19,860 nt of DNA, taken from the NCBI GenBank assembly GCA_016930955.1, contig JAFGFR010000143.1, forward strand, positions 1 to 19,860, written 5' to 3'. The stretch's first letter is position 1. The number at the start of each line of letters is the position of its first letter. Below are positions 7,274 through 15,274 of this stretch, piece by piece. Position numbers and translations under genes: made by a program. The notes under the pieces were generated by a model that was not told the DNA's origin, ran no database searches, and saw only the letters and a program-made list of their open reading frames with translations. This stretch comes from Victivallales bacterium (lineage in GTDB: Bacteria; Verrucomicrobiota; Lentisphaeria; Victivallales; JAADHT01).

Positions 7274-9369
7274 TGCCGCAAGATTCTTTCATCAACAGGG
7301 AGCTTGGCCTTTTGGATTTCAACTCCAGAGTTCTGGAGGAGGCCGAGGATCCTTCCGTCCCACTGATCGAGAGGCTGAAGTTCATCGCCATCTTCAGCTC
7401 GAACCTGGACGAGTTCTTCATGGTCAGAGCCGCCGGGGTCAACCAGCAGAAGGATTCCGGGGTTACGGCACCAGACCCGTCAGGGCTTACACCGGCGCAA
7501 ATCTTGGCGGAAATCCAAAAGAAGGCCTCAGGGCTGGTAAAGAGACAATATGTTCTTCTCCGCAACAAGATACTCCCGGAACTCGAGAAAAAAGCATTCA
7601 GGATCATCCCCTTCTCACAACTGACACCCGATGCCGAAAAAGAGATGGAGAAATATTTCAAGAGTCAGGTCTACCCTGTCCTCACCCCTGTCGCCGTTGA
7701 CCCAAGCCACCCCTTCCCCATAATCAACAACTGCTCCATCGAGATAGCAGTGTCGCTCTCAAAAGGTGAAGACGACAACCTCCATGCCTTCGTGGAGGTG
7801 CCGGAGGTCCTCCAGAGATTCATCAAGGTCAAAACCCTTTCCACTCCTCAGATCTCCGCCTACGTGCTCCTAGAGGACATGATACTGGCCTATATTGACA
7901 AGCTGTTCGTCAACTGTAAGATACAGAATGCCTTTTTATTTAGGATGACGAGGGATATGGATATCGACATTGACCAGGAGGGAGCCGCCGACCTGCTGCT
8001 GCAGATCGAGGAGTCGTTACGCAAGCGTGAGCGGCGTCTGCCTATAAGGCTGGAGGTGATATCTGGGACGCATCCGGCCCTGCGCAAATGGCTCGAGGAG
8101 AAAACGCTTCTCAGGCCCAACTCGGTCTACGAGGTTGACGGGCCTTTGGATCCGAGCGCATTTTTCGAGCTGATCTCCAAGGAACAAAGAACCGAACTCA
8201 CCGAGCCTCCTTGGGAACACTTCCCAAGCCCGCTTTTAAATGATCAGGAAACCGTGTTCGACTCCATCAAGAAACACGGCACGATCTCGCTTTTCCATCC
8301 TTTCCAGTCATTCGACCCGGTGGTCAGGTTGCTCAGGGAAGCCGCAGAAGACCCGGATGTCCTCGCGATCAAACAAACCCTGTACCGGGTCAGCGGCGAC
8401 TCGCCGGTAATAGACGCCCTGCAGCGCGCCGCCGAGAACAAGAAGCAGGTCACCGTCATCGTCGAGCTGAAAGCCAGATTCGACGAGGAGAAGAACATCG
8501 AGTGGGCAAGGAAGCTCGAGGAGTCCGGCGCGCATGTCATATACGGCATCGCCGGGCTAAAGATACATTGCAAGGCCCTGCTGATTGTCAGAAGGGAGGA
8601 CAACAGGATCCAGCGTTATGTGCATCTTTCCACAGGGAACTACAACGACAAGACCGCGCGGCTATACACCGATATCGGCATCTTCTCCAACAACCCAGAC
8701 CTGTGCACCGACATAGCATCCCTCTTCAACATCATGACCGGATACTCGGAGTACCAGAACTGGCTATGCATAGCCACGGCGCCCATTGACCTGCACCAGA
8801 AGTTCGTGGAGCTGATAAGAAGAGAGGCAAGGCTGTCCTCGCCGCAAAGACCAGGAAGGATCATCGCCAAAATGAACTCCCTCGTCGAGACGACTGTAAT
8901 CGAGGAGCTGATAAAGGCATCCCATGCAGGTGTACACATAGATTTGATAGTCAGGGGGATATGTTGTCTCAAGCCCCCGCGCGGAAGCGGGATCAACATC
9001 ATAAGCATTGTTGACAGATACCTCGAGCACTCGAGGATCTACTACTTCGAGAACGCCGGGAATCCCGAGTATTTTCTTTCCAGCGCCGACTGGATGCCGA
9101 GGAACCTCTATCGCAGGATCGAGCTGCTTTTCCCTGTTGACGATCCCACGACCAGAGATCTGATAGACAATACCCTCCGGTTCCAGCTTGACGACAGGAT
9201 CAAGGGCAGAAGGCTCGAGCATGACGCGAAATACCGACGCAGGAAGCCACAAAAGAACAGTGTCAAAAGCCAACTGGCTACTCAGCAGTTGTTCAAGTCC
9301 CTTATTGCCACGGACAAGAAGATCAGCAAGTCATTCACGGTTATCAGTGGCCGAAAGGAAGATGGTTGA
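7270..9369 (+). CDS. ppk1: Polyphosphate kinase 1
   Basis: With the start at ATG 7270 the protein has 699 residues, the usual Ppk1 size. That ATG overlaps the ppx stop (ATGA) and has AGGAGA nine bases upstream; 7273 is an alternative. An in-frame start at 7192 would intrude about 80 nt into ppx and is not favoured. The N-terminus reads INRELGLLDFNSRVLEEA, typical of the family. His433 in GLKIHCK and His452 in VHLSTGNYN sit 19 residues apart, as do the E. coli active-site histidines 435 and 454. It reversibly builds polyphosphate from ATP. Its 3' end overlaps convergent truA by 26 bp, so neither transcript can end between the two genes. Confidence 0.97.
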   Translation: MMPQDSFINRELGLLDFNSRVLEEAEDPSVPLIERLKFIAIFSSNLDEFFMVRAAGVNQQKDSGVTAPDPSGLTPAQILAEIQKKASGLVKRQYVLLRNKILPELEKKAFRIIPFSQLTPDAEKEMEKYFKSQVYPVLTPVAVDPSHPFPIINNCSIEIAVSLSKGEDDNLHAFVEVPEVLQRFIKVKTLSTPQISAYVLLEDMILAYIDKLFVNCKIQNAFLFRMTRDMDIDIDQEGAADLLLQIEESLRKRERRLPIRLEVISGTHPALRKWLEEKTLLRPNSVYEVDGPLDPSAFFELISKEQRTELTEPPWEHFPSPLLNDQETVFDSIKKHGTISLFHPFQSFDPVVRLLREAAEDPDVLAIKQTLYRVSGDSPVIDALQRAAENKKQVTVIVELKARFDEEKNIEWARKLEESGAHVIYGIAGLKIHCKALLIVRREDNRIQRYVHLSTGNYNDKTARLYTDIGIFSNNPDLCTDIASLFNIMTGYSEYQNWLCIATAPIDLHQKFVELIRREARLSSPQRPGRIIAKMNSLVETTVIEELIKASHAGVHIDLIVRGICCLKPPRGSGINIISIVDRYLEHSRIYYFENAGNPEYFLSSADWMPRNLYRRIELLFPVDDPTTRDLIDNTLRFQLDDRIKGRRLEHDAKYRRRKPQKNSVKSQLATQQLFKSLIATDKKISKSFTVISGRKEDG

Positions 9370-10141
9370 GCTGGAATCCGGCCAGGTCCTCCTCCGAGTA
9401 GAATGCTTTCATCAGGAAGAGCCCACGTGCCGGTGCCGGCTTGGGAAGCTCGGAACGATCCGCGCATTTCAGGAATCCGAGGACATCCTCGGGCTTGTGC
9501 GTGCCGCTGCCCACCAGCGCAAGCACTCCCGCCATGTTCCTGACCATCTTGTACAAGAAACCGCCGCCGACAAAAGTCATGGCCAGATAATACCCGAACT
9601 CCCTCACGTCAATCCTGAATATCCTTCTCACAGTCCCGCCGTCGTCATCCTTGCGGGAGTTGGTGAAGGCGGCGAAGTCATGCTCTCCGACAAGATGCCC
9701 CGCCCCGCGTCGTACCGCATCATCATCAATACACCCGGGGACATGCCAACTGTAGCGGGAGTTGAACGGAGTCTTGTCCCCACGGTTGATTATGTAGCAA
9801 TAGGCCTTGCCGACCGCTGAAAACCTCGCGTGGAAATCATCTGAAGGCGCCAATCCCACGCAGTTTATCCTTATCGAGTCGGGGAGGGAGTTGTTCAATG
9901 CCTGTAGGAGATTCTCCGGCGGAATGCCCGGGTATTCAGGGACATCAAAAGTCACTGGCTGGGCCACGGCATGAACCCCTGCGTCGGTACGCCCGCTCGA
10001 GTGGATCACAACAGGCTGGTTCACATACAATTCCGAAAGCCGCCTCTCGATCTCTTCCTGCACCGTCCGCACGTCAGGCTGCCTCTGCCAGCCGCCATAG
10101 TCGCTCCCGTCGTATGAGACCTCAAGATACATCCTCGGCAT
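9344..10141 (-). CDS. truA: tRNA pseudouridine(38-40) synthase TruA
   Basis: A 265-residue protein with the TruA signature SSGRTDAGVHA; the catalytic Asp is residue 53. The N-terminus LEVSYDGSDYGGWQRQP is also typical. It isomerises uridines 38-40 in the anticodon arm of tRNAs. ATG 10141 was chosen because GGAG lies six bases upstream; a longer form would begin with TTG at 10153. The leader holds two repeat blocks (10154-10203 and 10205-10253), and the first is shared with the AEC gene leader. A 7-bp hairpin with one bulge (10154-10174) ends 12 nt before the start and could affect ribosome access. secA ends 158 nt upstream on the same strand. The 3' end overlaps ppk1. Confidence 0.96.
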   Translation of the reverse strand: MPRMYLEVSYDGSDYGGWQRQPDVRTVQEEIERRLSELYVNQPVVIHSSGRTDAGVHAVAQPVTFDVPEYPGIPPENLLQALNNSLPDSIRINCVGLAPSDDFHARFSAVGKAYCYIINRGDKTPFNSRYSWHVPGCIDDDAVRRGAGHLVGEHDFAAFTNSRKDDDGGTVRRIFRIDVREFGYYLAMTFVGGGFLYKMVRNMAGVLALVGSGTHKPEDVLGFLKCADRSELPKPAPARGLFLMKAFYSEEDLAGFQLNHLPFGH

Positions 10142-10153
10142 TATTTTCTCCAA

Positions 10154-10203
10154 CGCCCAGCTCTGGTGCTGGCGATAGCCGGCTACCAGGGGCGACTTGT
10201 TAA
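10154..10203 (-). repeat. Shared 50-nt leader block, truA copy
   Basis: Aligned without gaps to 15071-15120, this block matches at 38 of 50 positions. It begins TTAACAAGTCGC and includes CCGGCT and CAGAGCT. It ends 12 nt before the truA ATG and abuts the ribosome site. In the RNA, CGCCAGC can pair with GCUGGGCG (one bulged G) around a 6-nt loop. Confidence 0.65.
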
Positions 10204-10204
10204 T

Positions 10205-10253
10205 GAGCCAATTTCAAAACTCCCCGTGGCCGCGCGGCTTGCCATTCTGGCTC
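10205..10253 (-). repeat. Dispersed GC-rich element, copy 2 (upstream of truA)
   Basis: The core at 10211-10243 is identical to 15154-15186 at 32 of 33 positions. The element is bounded by inverted hexamers, GAGCCA (10205-10210) and TGGCTC (10248-10253). Read on the minus strand, the core CCGCGCGGCCACGGG leads to TTTTGAAATTGGCTC and points toward truA. It lies between secA and truA and contains no coding sequence. Confidence 0.7.
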
Positions 10254-10299
10254 TAATACCAACTTATTTTCACACAGAGGAAACGGAGTCAAGGAAGTC

Positions 10300-13293
10300 T
10301 CATTCTCCTGCGCCGCAGCACTTCTTGTACTTCTTCCCGCTGCCGCAGGGGCATGGCTCGTTGCGACCGACTTTCGGGGTCTCCCTGACAAATGTGAACT
10401 GAGACGGGGCATCGCCTTCCTCACCATCGCCCGACTCGGCGGCACCTCCGAACTGCCCCAACTTGTCATGCACCAAATTCCGCGGCATTGACGCGATCAT
10501 CCGTTCGAATGCCGCAAGACTCGTCGCGCTGCGGAACATGTTAGTCAGTATCTCCTGATTGATCTCGGCCATCAGCTCGCTGAACATCGCGAAAGCCTCC
10601 TGCTTGTACTCGATCAGGGGATCCTTCTGTGCGTATGCCCGGAGATTTATGCTCGACCGCAGGTTGTCCATCCCGTAAAGATGCTCCTGCCATAAACGGT
10701 CTACAGCCTCGAGTATTATGTTGCGCTCAAGCCAGGCAAGGGATTCAGGAGACTCCAGCTCGCTTTTCGCCTTGTAGGACTTCTCGATCTTATCATAAAG
10801 ATAAGAGATAACCTTGTCCGAGTCGGAAGACCTCAAATCCACAACTCTCTCCCCGTCGGCAGATTCCCGGAAAACAATCCCAAGCTCCATCTCCTTGAAA
10901 CCTAGAGGGAAAGTCGTGTTGAGCCACAGAAGAAGGCTGTCAACGGCAGGGACATCACCCGTGCCGCCGCCAAACATCCTGAACGTGGCGTCAACATGCT
11001 CCTCAAGCTCCTGCCTCAGGATGTCCATCAAGATCGCGAGAGGTGCCTCCGAAAGAAGTACCTCCTTGCGGAAACCATACAACACCTCACGCTGCTTGTT
11101 CATCACGTCATCGTACTCGAGCGTACGCTTGCGGATCGAGTAGTGGTGCTGCTCGACGCGCTTCTGCGCAGTGCCGATCGACTTGTTCAGCCAAGGGTGC
11201 TGAAGCTCCTCTCCTTCCTCGAGGCCAAGGCGGGACATTATAGAGGCTATGCGGTCAGAGCCGAAAAGACGCATCAGGTTGTCCTCGAGAGAAACGTAGA
11301 AGCTCGACGATCCCGGATCGCCCTGCCGCGCACAACGGCCGCGCAACTGACGGTCTATACGACGCGCATCGTGACGCGCACTGCCTATCACGTGCAGCCC
11401 ACCAATATCCGCAACACCTTCACCGAGTTTTATGTCCGTACCCCTCCCGGCCATGTTTGTGGCCACCGTCACAGCACCGACCTGCCCAGCCCTGGCAATG
11501 ATGTCCGCCTCGCGCTCGTGGTTCTTCGCATTCAAAACGTTGTGCACGATATTCTCACGTTTGAGCATCCTGCTCAACACCTCCGAGACATCCACGGAAA
11601 TCGTCCCGAGAAGTATCGGCTGCCCCTTCTCGTGCCTTTCCCTGACTTCCTGGATCACCGCACGGTACTTCTCTCGCTTGGTCTTGTATATCCTGTCGTT
11701 CTCGTCGACACGCACGCACGGTTTGTTCGTCGGTATGACAACTACATCCACATTGTATATCTGGTGGAATTCAGTCGCCTCGGTCTCCGCCGTGCCGGTC
11801 ATCCCGGCAAGCTTGTCGTACATCCTGAAGTAGTTCTGTATCGTTATCGTGGCGAGGGTCTGCGTCTCCCTCTCGATCTTAACCCCCTCCTTGGCCTCCA
11901 GCGCCTGATGAAGCCCCTCGCTGAAACGCCGCCCCGGCATCAGCCTGCCAGTATGCTCGTCAACTATCATAACCTTGTTGTTTTGGACAACATAATGAAC
12001 ATCCTTCTCGTAAAGACAATAGGCTCTGAGAAGCTGGGATATGTTGTGCACTGTCTCGGACTTCACTGCGAACTGCTCCTGGAACTCCTTCTTGGCGAGT
12101 AATTTGGCATCGCTGTCGAGCTTCGGGTCCATCTCTATCTCGTGCAGTGTGTTCAACAAGTCCGGCAGCACGAACATCTCGGGGTCGTCGGGGCTGATCT
12201 CTGTGCGTCCCTTCTCGGTAAGGTCGGCCTCGTGCCCGCGCTCGTCCATCGTGAAATACAGATCCTCCTGAACCTCCTGCAGCATCCCGCGGTTCTGGTC
12301 GCTCCTGACAAAACTCTCCGTCTTCTCCAGACGCTTCATCACCATTCCGTCCTCGAGCATCCGCATGAGCTGGCGGTGCTGCGGCATCCCAAGCTTGACC
12401 TGGAAAAGCTTGATATACGCCGCCTCAAGCTCCTCTTCCGGGGCCTCGGGATTGTCAATCACCTCCTTCGCCTCCTTGGCCAGGCCCGAACACAGAAGGT
12501 TCTGCGCACGGTGAAGACGTCCTATCAAAGGCTGCAGACGGTCGAACTGGTGTGTGGATACCGGCGACGGCCCGGATATGATCAGCGGCGTGCGAGCCTC
12601 GTCTATCAATATGCTGTCAACCTCGTCTATTATCGCATAGTAATGGTCGCGCTGAACAAGATGCTCTCGCTGCATCGCCATGCCCATGTCGCGAAGATAG
12701 TCGAAGCCGAACTCGCTGTTCGTGCCATAGGTGATGTCCTTGCGGTACTCCTCACGCCTCTGGTCGGGGGACATCTGGTTCTGGATACACCCCACACTCA
12801 CGCCAAGATACTCGTACACCAACCCCATCCATTCAGAGTCACGCTTCGCCAGGTAATCGTTCACTGTCACAAGCTGGCAGTTCTTGCCGCTCAGGGCATT
12901 GAGATACAATGGCATGGTCGCGACAAGCGTCTTGCCCTCACCGGTGGCCATCTCGGCTATGTTCCCCCCGTGAAGGACAATAGCGCCGATAAGCTGCACA
13001 TCGAAGGGTACCATGTCCCACACCATCCGGTGTCCGCAGACCTCGAACTGTGTTCCCAAAAGACGGCGGCAGGCGTTCTTCACCACGGCGAACGCCTCGC
13101 ACATTATGCTTTCGAGGGTCTCGCCGCCGGCCACACGGCTCTTGAACTCCTCGGTCTTGGCACGAAGCTCACTCTCGCCAAGACTCTGATAGGACAACTC
13201 AAGCTCGTTGATCCTCAGGACCATAGGCTGCAGCTTCTTTAGGTCCCGGGCAGACTTGGTGCCCAATATCAACTTCAAAAAATTCATGAACAT
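10300..13293 (-). CDS. secA: Preprotein translocase ATPase SecA
   Basis: A 997-residue SecA, longer than the roughly 900 residues of E. coli. Walker A is ATGEGKT at residues 116-122, Walker B is IIDEVDS at about 221-227, and MAGRGTDIKLGEGV marks the second helicase half. A long extra segment, roughly residues 250-420, separates the first nucleotide-binding region from EHTGRLMPGRRFSEG. Comparable insertions are known in Bacteroidetes- and PVC-type SecA. The C-terminus carries a SEC-C zinc motif, CPCGSGKKYKKCC (981-993), for SecB or ribosome contact. It drives protein export through SecYEG. The start is ATG 13293 or 13287; the ribosome site is weak (GAAGAG). pyrE ends 57 nt upstream on the same strand, so they are probably co-transcribed. 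Confidence 0.98.
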   Translation of the reverse strand: MFMNFLKLILGTKSARDLKKLQPMVLRINELELSYQSLGESELRAKTEEFKSRVAGGETLESIMCEAFAVVKNACRRLLGTQFEVCGHRMVWDMVPFDVQLIGAIVLHGGNIAEMATGEGKTLVATMPLYLNALSGKNCQLVTVNDYLAKRDSEWMGLVYEYLGVSVGCIQNQMSPDQRREEYRKDITYGTNSEFGFDYLRDMGMAMQREHLVQRDHYYAIIDEVDSILIDEARTPLIISGPSPVSTHQFDRLQPLIGRLHRAQNLLCSGLAKEAKEVIDNPEAPEEELEAAYIKLFQVKLGMPQHRQLMRMLEDGMVMKRLEKTESFVRSDQNRGMLQEVQEDLYFTMDERGHEADLTEKGRTEISPDDPEMFVLPDLLNTLHEIEMDPKLDSDAKLLAKKEFQEQFAVKSETVHNISQLLRAYCLYEKDVHYVVQNNKVMIVDEHTGRLMPGRRFSEGLHQALEAKEGVKIERETQTLATITIQNYFRMYDKLAGMTGTAETEATEFHQIYNVDVVVIPTNKPCVRVDENDRIYKTKREKYRAVIQEVRERHEKGQPILLGTISVDVSEVLSRMLKRENIVHNVLNAKNHEREADIIARAGQVGAVTVATNMAGRGTDIKLGEGVADIGGLHVIGSARHDARRIDRQLRGRCARQGDPGSSSFYVSLEDNLMRLFGSDRIASIMSRLGLEEGEELQHPWLNKSIGTAQKRVEQHHYSIRKRTLEYDDVMNKQREVLYGFRKEVLLSEAPLAILMDILRQELEEHVDATFRMFGGGTGDVPAVDSLLLWLNTTFPLGFKEMELGIVFRESADGERVVDLRSSDSDKVISYLYDKIEKSYKAKSELESPESLAWLERNIILEAVDRLWQEHLYGMDNLRSSINLRAYAQKDPLIEYKQEAFAMFSELMAEINQEILTNMFRSATSLAAFERMIASMPRNLVHDKLGQFGGAAESGDGEEGDAPSQFTFVRETPKVGRNEPCPCGSGKKYKKCCGAGE

Positions 13294-13350
13294 GGCTGTA
13301 TTTTCTCTTCATTTTGGCAAAGAAGAAAGATTGGAAGCAAGAAGGTATTT

Positions 13351-13917
13351 CTACTTCGACCCGGGTGTCTCAATTTCTGTCCCGGCAGCGCACAAAGGAC
13401 AGGCATCAGGATCATAGGCGTCAAGATCAAGACTCACAAGACTTTCCAGCCTGACATCGAAATTCGCCGCCCCGCCGCTGCGGTCAACTATCACCGCTAT
13501 CCCGGCTACCTCGCCGCCATAAGCCCTCACGAGATCAACCGTCTGCTGCACACGGCCGCCACGGGTGATCACATCCTCGGCGACGAGCACCTTTTCCCCC
13601 TCGCCTATCACAAAGCCTCTCTTCAAAACCAGGCTGTCATTCTCCTTGTCGGCGAATATCGCCCTCACACCCAATGCTCTCGCAAGCTCGTGACCGACAA
13701 TCAAACCACCCACCGCCGGGGATATCACCGCCTCGATCCCGTCATCAAAGAACCTCTCCGCCAACTCCTCGCAAACCCTTCCCGCAAGCTCGGGATACTG
13801 AAGCAGCAAAGCGGCCTGGAAAAACCTGTCGCTGTGCAGACCGCTGCGAAGCTCGAAATGTCCCTCAAGCAAGGCCCCGCTCTCAAGCAGCAAATCTCTT
13901 ATCTCGTTGTCCGTCAT
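13351..13917 (-). CDS. pyrE: Orotate phosphoribosyltransferase
   Basis: A 188-residue PyrE. The PRPP-binding motif VLVAEDVITRGG is at residues 110-121, and LRSGLHSDRFF near residue 23 matches the substrate region of the family. It converts orotate and PRPP to OMP in pyrimidine synthesis. A C-terminal CPLC (about 173-176) is common in the bacterial subgroup that ends with a small cysteine motif. ATG 13917 has GAGGGG nine bases upstream. The 153-bp gap to the AEC gene must hold the promoter for pyrE-secA; it is AT-rich, but no clean promoter pair stands out. Confidence 0.95.
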   Translation of the reverse strand: MTDNEIRDLLLESGALLEGHFELRSGLHSDRFFQAALLLQYPELAGRVCEELAERFFDDGIEAVISPAVGGLIVGHELARALGVRAIFADKENDSLVLKRGFVIGEGEKVLVAEDVITRGGRVQQTVDLVRAYGGEVAGIAVIVDRSGGAANFDVRLESLVSLDLDAYDPDACPLCAAGTEIETPGSK

Positions 13918-14070
13918 CTTTTATTACCCCTCAACAACTGTGATTATTAAATGCAAAATATCCCCATTACGCGCCCCGACCGCATTCTAGCAACAACCCA
14001 CTTTAACCTTTCCAATGCATTTTTCAACTCAGTTTGATCCATTTTTGAGATTTAACTGCTTCATTTAGGA

Positions 14071-15057
14071 TTATTTGCCTATGAGGGTCTCGCCGATTTT
14101 CTGTAGTATGAAGAGCATGAGGGGGACTGTTGCGAGGGAGAAGATGTGTGTTGATGCGGCGGTGGTGGAGATGAAATGCCTGTCGCCGCCGTAGACTTCG
14201 CTTAGGAGGAAGCTGGCGATAGCCACCGGCATGGTCGAGACGACGACGAGCACGTGTATCTCCATGGGGGAGAGGGGGAGCATATTTATCAAGGGAAATG
14301 CCAACAGCGGGATGATGACAAGCCTCAATGCGGAGAGCAGGATGACTCTGGGTTTGAATACCCCGGCGAAGTTGATCATCGCGAGTCGTGCGCCTGCGAC
14401 TGTCATTGCGATTGGGATTGTTGCCTGCCCGAAGAGCCTCATCGTCTCGAGTGCCCTGTTGAGGGCCGAGGATGTGTTTGGCGAGAGGACCCAATCGTCG
14501 GTGATGCCAAGTGTGTCGGTCAGGAGCCTGAGGATGACTGCGAGATAAAGGGCTGCCAAGGGAGGGCTGAGAAGTCTGCGGAGGTTTGAGAGGTGGATTT
14601 TCTCGCCGCTGAGCGTGGTGACCCCTAGAGTCCATACTGCGAGTTCCGCGCCGAGGGTTGAGAGCAGCAGTGCGGCGACTCCCTCCGGGCCGTATAGCAG
14701 GTCCACGAGGGGCATGGGGAGATACGAGTAGTTGTTGATCAAGCACTGGAACACGAAGGACTTCTTCTCGTCGCGTGTCTGGTTTCTGATGAGTCTGACG
14801 GCCACCATTCCTACGATGTATCCGCAAAGCATGATCATGAAGGATCCGGCGGGCAGTGCGATGCTGCTCAGCATCCGCTGCATGCCGTAGTTGGAGTATA
14901 TGCTTGAGAAAATAAGACACGGATAGACGCAGTTGACCTGAAATCTGGCGATTTGTGAGACTGCGTCCTCGGTGAGCCATTTTGAGCGCATGGATATGAA
15001 TCCCGGCAGTGCCATTGCCAGGACACCGAGCACGGCGAGGAAGAAACCTAAGAGCAT
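14071..15057 (-). CDS. AEC-family (auxin efflux carrier-like) permease
   Basis: With ATG 15057 the protein has 328 residues and is strongly hydrophobic over most of its length. Segments such as FFLAVLGVLAMALPGF, LSALRLVIIPLLAFPLINML and VSTMPVAIASFLLSEVYGGD match the AEC/bile-acid-sodium-symporter-like fold of about ten helices. The family moves organic acids such as malate or malonate, or other anions; the substrate here is not known. The 15057 start is preferred over 15075 because GGAG sits five bases upstream. Two repeat blocks fill the leader (15071-15120 and 15150-15186). The 217-bp spacing from the epimerase gene suggests its own promoter. Confidence 0.9.
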   Translation of the reverse strand: MLLGFFLAVLGVLAMALPGFISMRSKWLTEDAVSQIARFQVNCVYPCLIFSSIYSNYGMQRMLSSIALPAGSFMIMLCGYIVGMVAVRLIRNQTRDEKKSFVFQCLINNYSYLPMPLVDLLYGPEGVAALLLSTLGAELAVWTLGVTTLSGEKIHLSNLRRLLSPPLAALYLAVILRLLTDTLGITDDWVLSPNTSSALNRALETMRLFGQATIPIAMTVAGARLAMINFAGVFKPRVILLSALRLVIIPLLAFPLINMLPLSPMEIHVLVVVSTMPVAIASFLLSEVYGGDRHFISTTAASTHIFSLATVPLMLFILQKIGETLIGK

Positions 15058-15070
15058 GTCAACTCCATTT

Positions 15071-15120
15071 CGCATAGCTCTGATGCCGGCGGAAGCCGGT
15101 TGTCAGAAGCGATTTGTTAA
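15071..15120 (-). repeat. Shared 50-nt leader block, AEC copy
   Basis: This is the partner of 10154-10203: 38 of 50 positions are identical with no gaps. It begins TTAACAAATCGC and ends 13 nt before the AEC ATG. A hairpin CCGGC-UUCC-GCCGG (15086-15099) forms here. It is not the same pairing as in the truA copy, so a conserved RNA fold is not demonstrated. Confidence 0.65.
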
Positions 15121-15149
15121 AATATTTTTCCATGTTTTTTAAAGTAAGA

Positions 15150-15186
15150 TCCGATTTCAAAACTCCCCGTGGCCGCGCGGCCTGCC
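15150..15186 (-). repeat. Dispersed GC-rich element, copy 3 (upstream of AEC gene)
   Basis: Positions 15154-15186 match 10211-10243 at 32 of 33 bases. On the minus strand the palindrome CCGCGCGG comes first and the TTTTGAAAT tail points toward the AEC gene, about 95 nt away. A 33-nt AT-rich stretch separates it from the 50-nt leader block; at truA only 7 nt separate the two. Confidence 0.7.
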
Positions 15187-15235
15187 TTTGGATGCGAAGC
15201 CACGCCGATGCGGGAGCGAGCCATACCTGCTTGGC

Positions 15236-15265
15236 CTGTGTCGATCTGTGTTTATCCGTGGTTAC
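15236..15265. repeat. Degenerate 10-bp tandem repeat
   Basis: Three abutting units, CTGTGTCGAT, CTGTGTTTAT and CCGTGGTTAC, sit nine bases beyond the stop of the epimerase gene. They keep a strict 10-bp period, about one helical turn. Similar ACACGGAT-type intergenic repeats occur in some PVC genomes, as far as I recall. They do not look like a terminator. Confidence 0.45.
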
Positions 15266-15274
15266 TCTTCCATT

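Noticed and set aside
10996..12102. 368-codon plus-strand open frame inside secA
   Set aside because: It is the antisense shadow of secA, rich in Arg, His and Leu and without any recognisable motif. The secA reading is unambiguous.
12142..13242. 366-codon plus-strand open frame inside secA
   Set aside because: Same reason: an antisense shadow of a long GC-rich gene, with no family features.
14024..14980. 318-codon minus-strand frame overlapping the AEC permease
   Set aside because: It lies in another frame of the same strand and is arginine/histidine-rich with no hydrophobic helices. The AEC frame is clearly the coding one.
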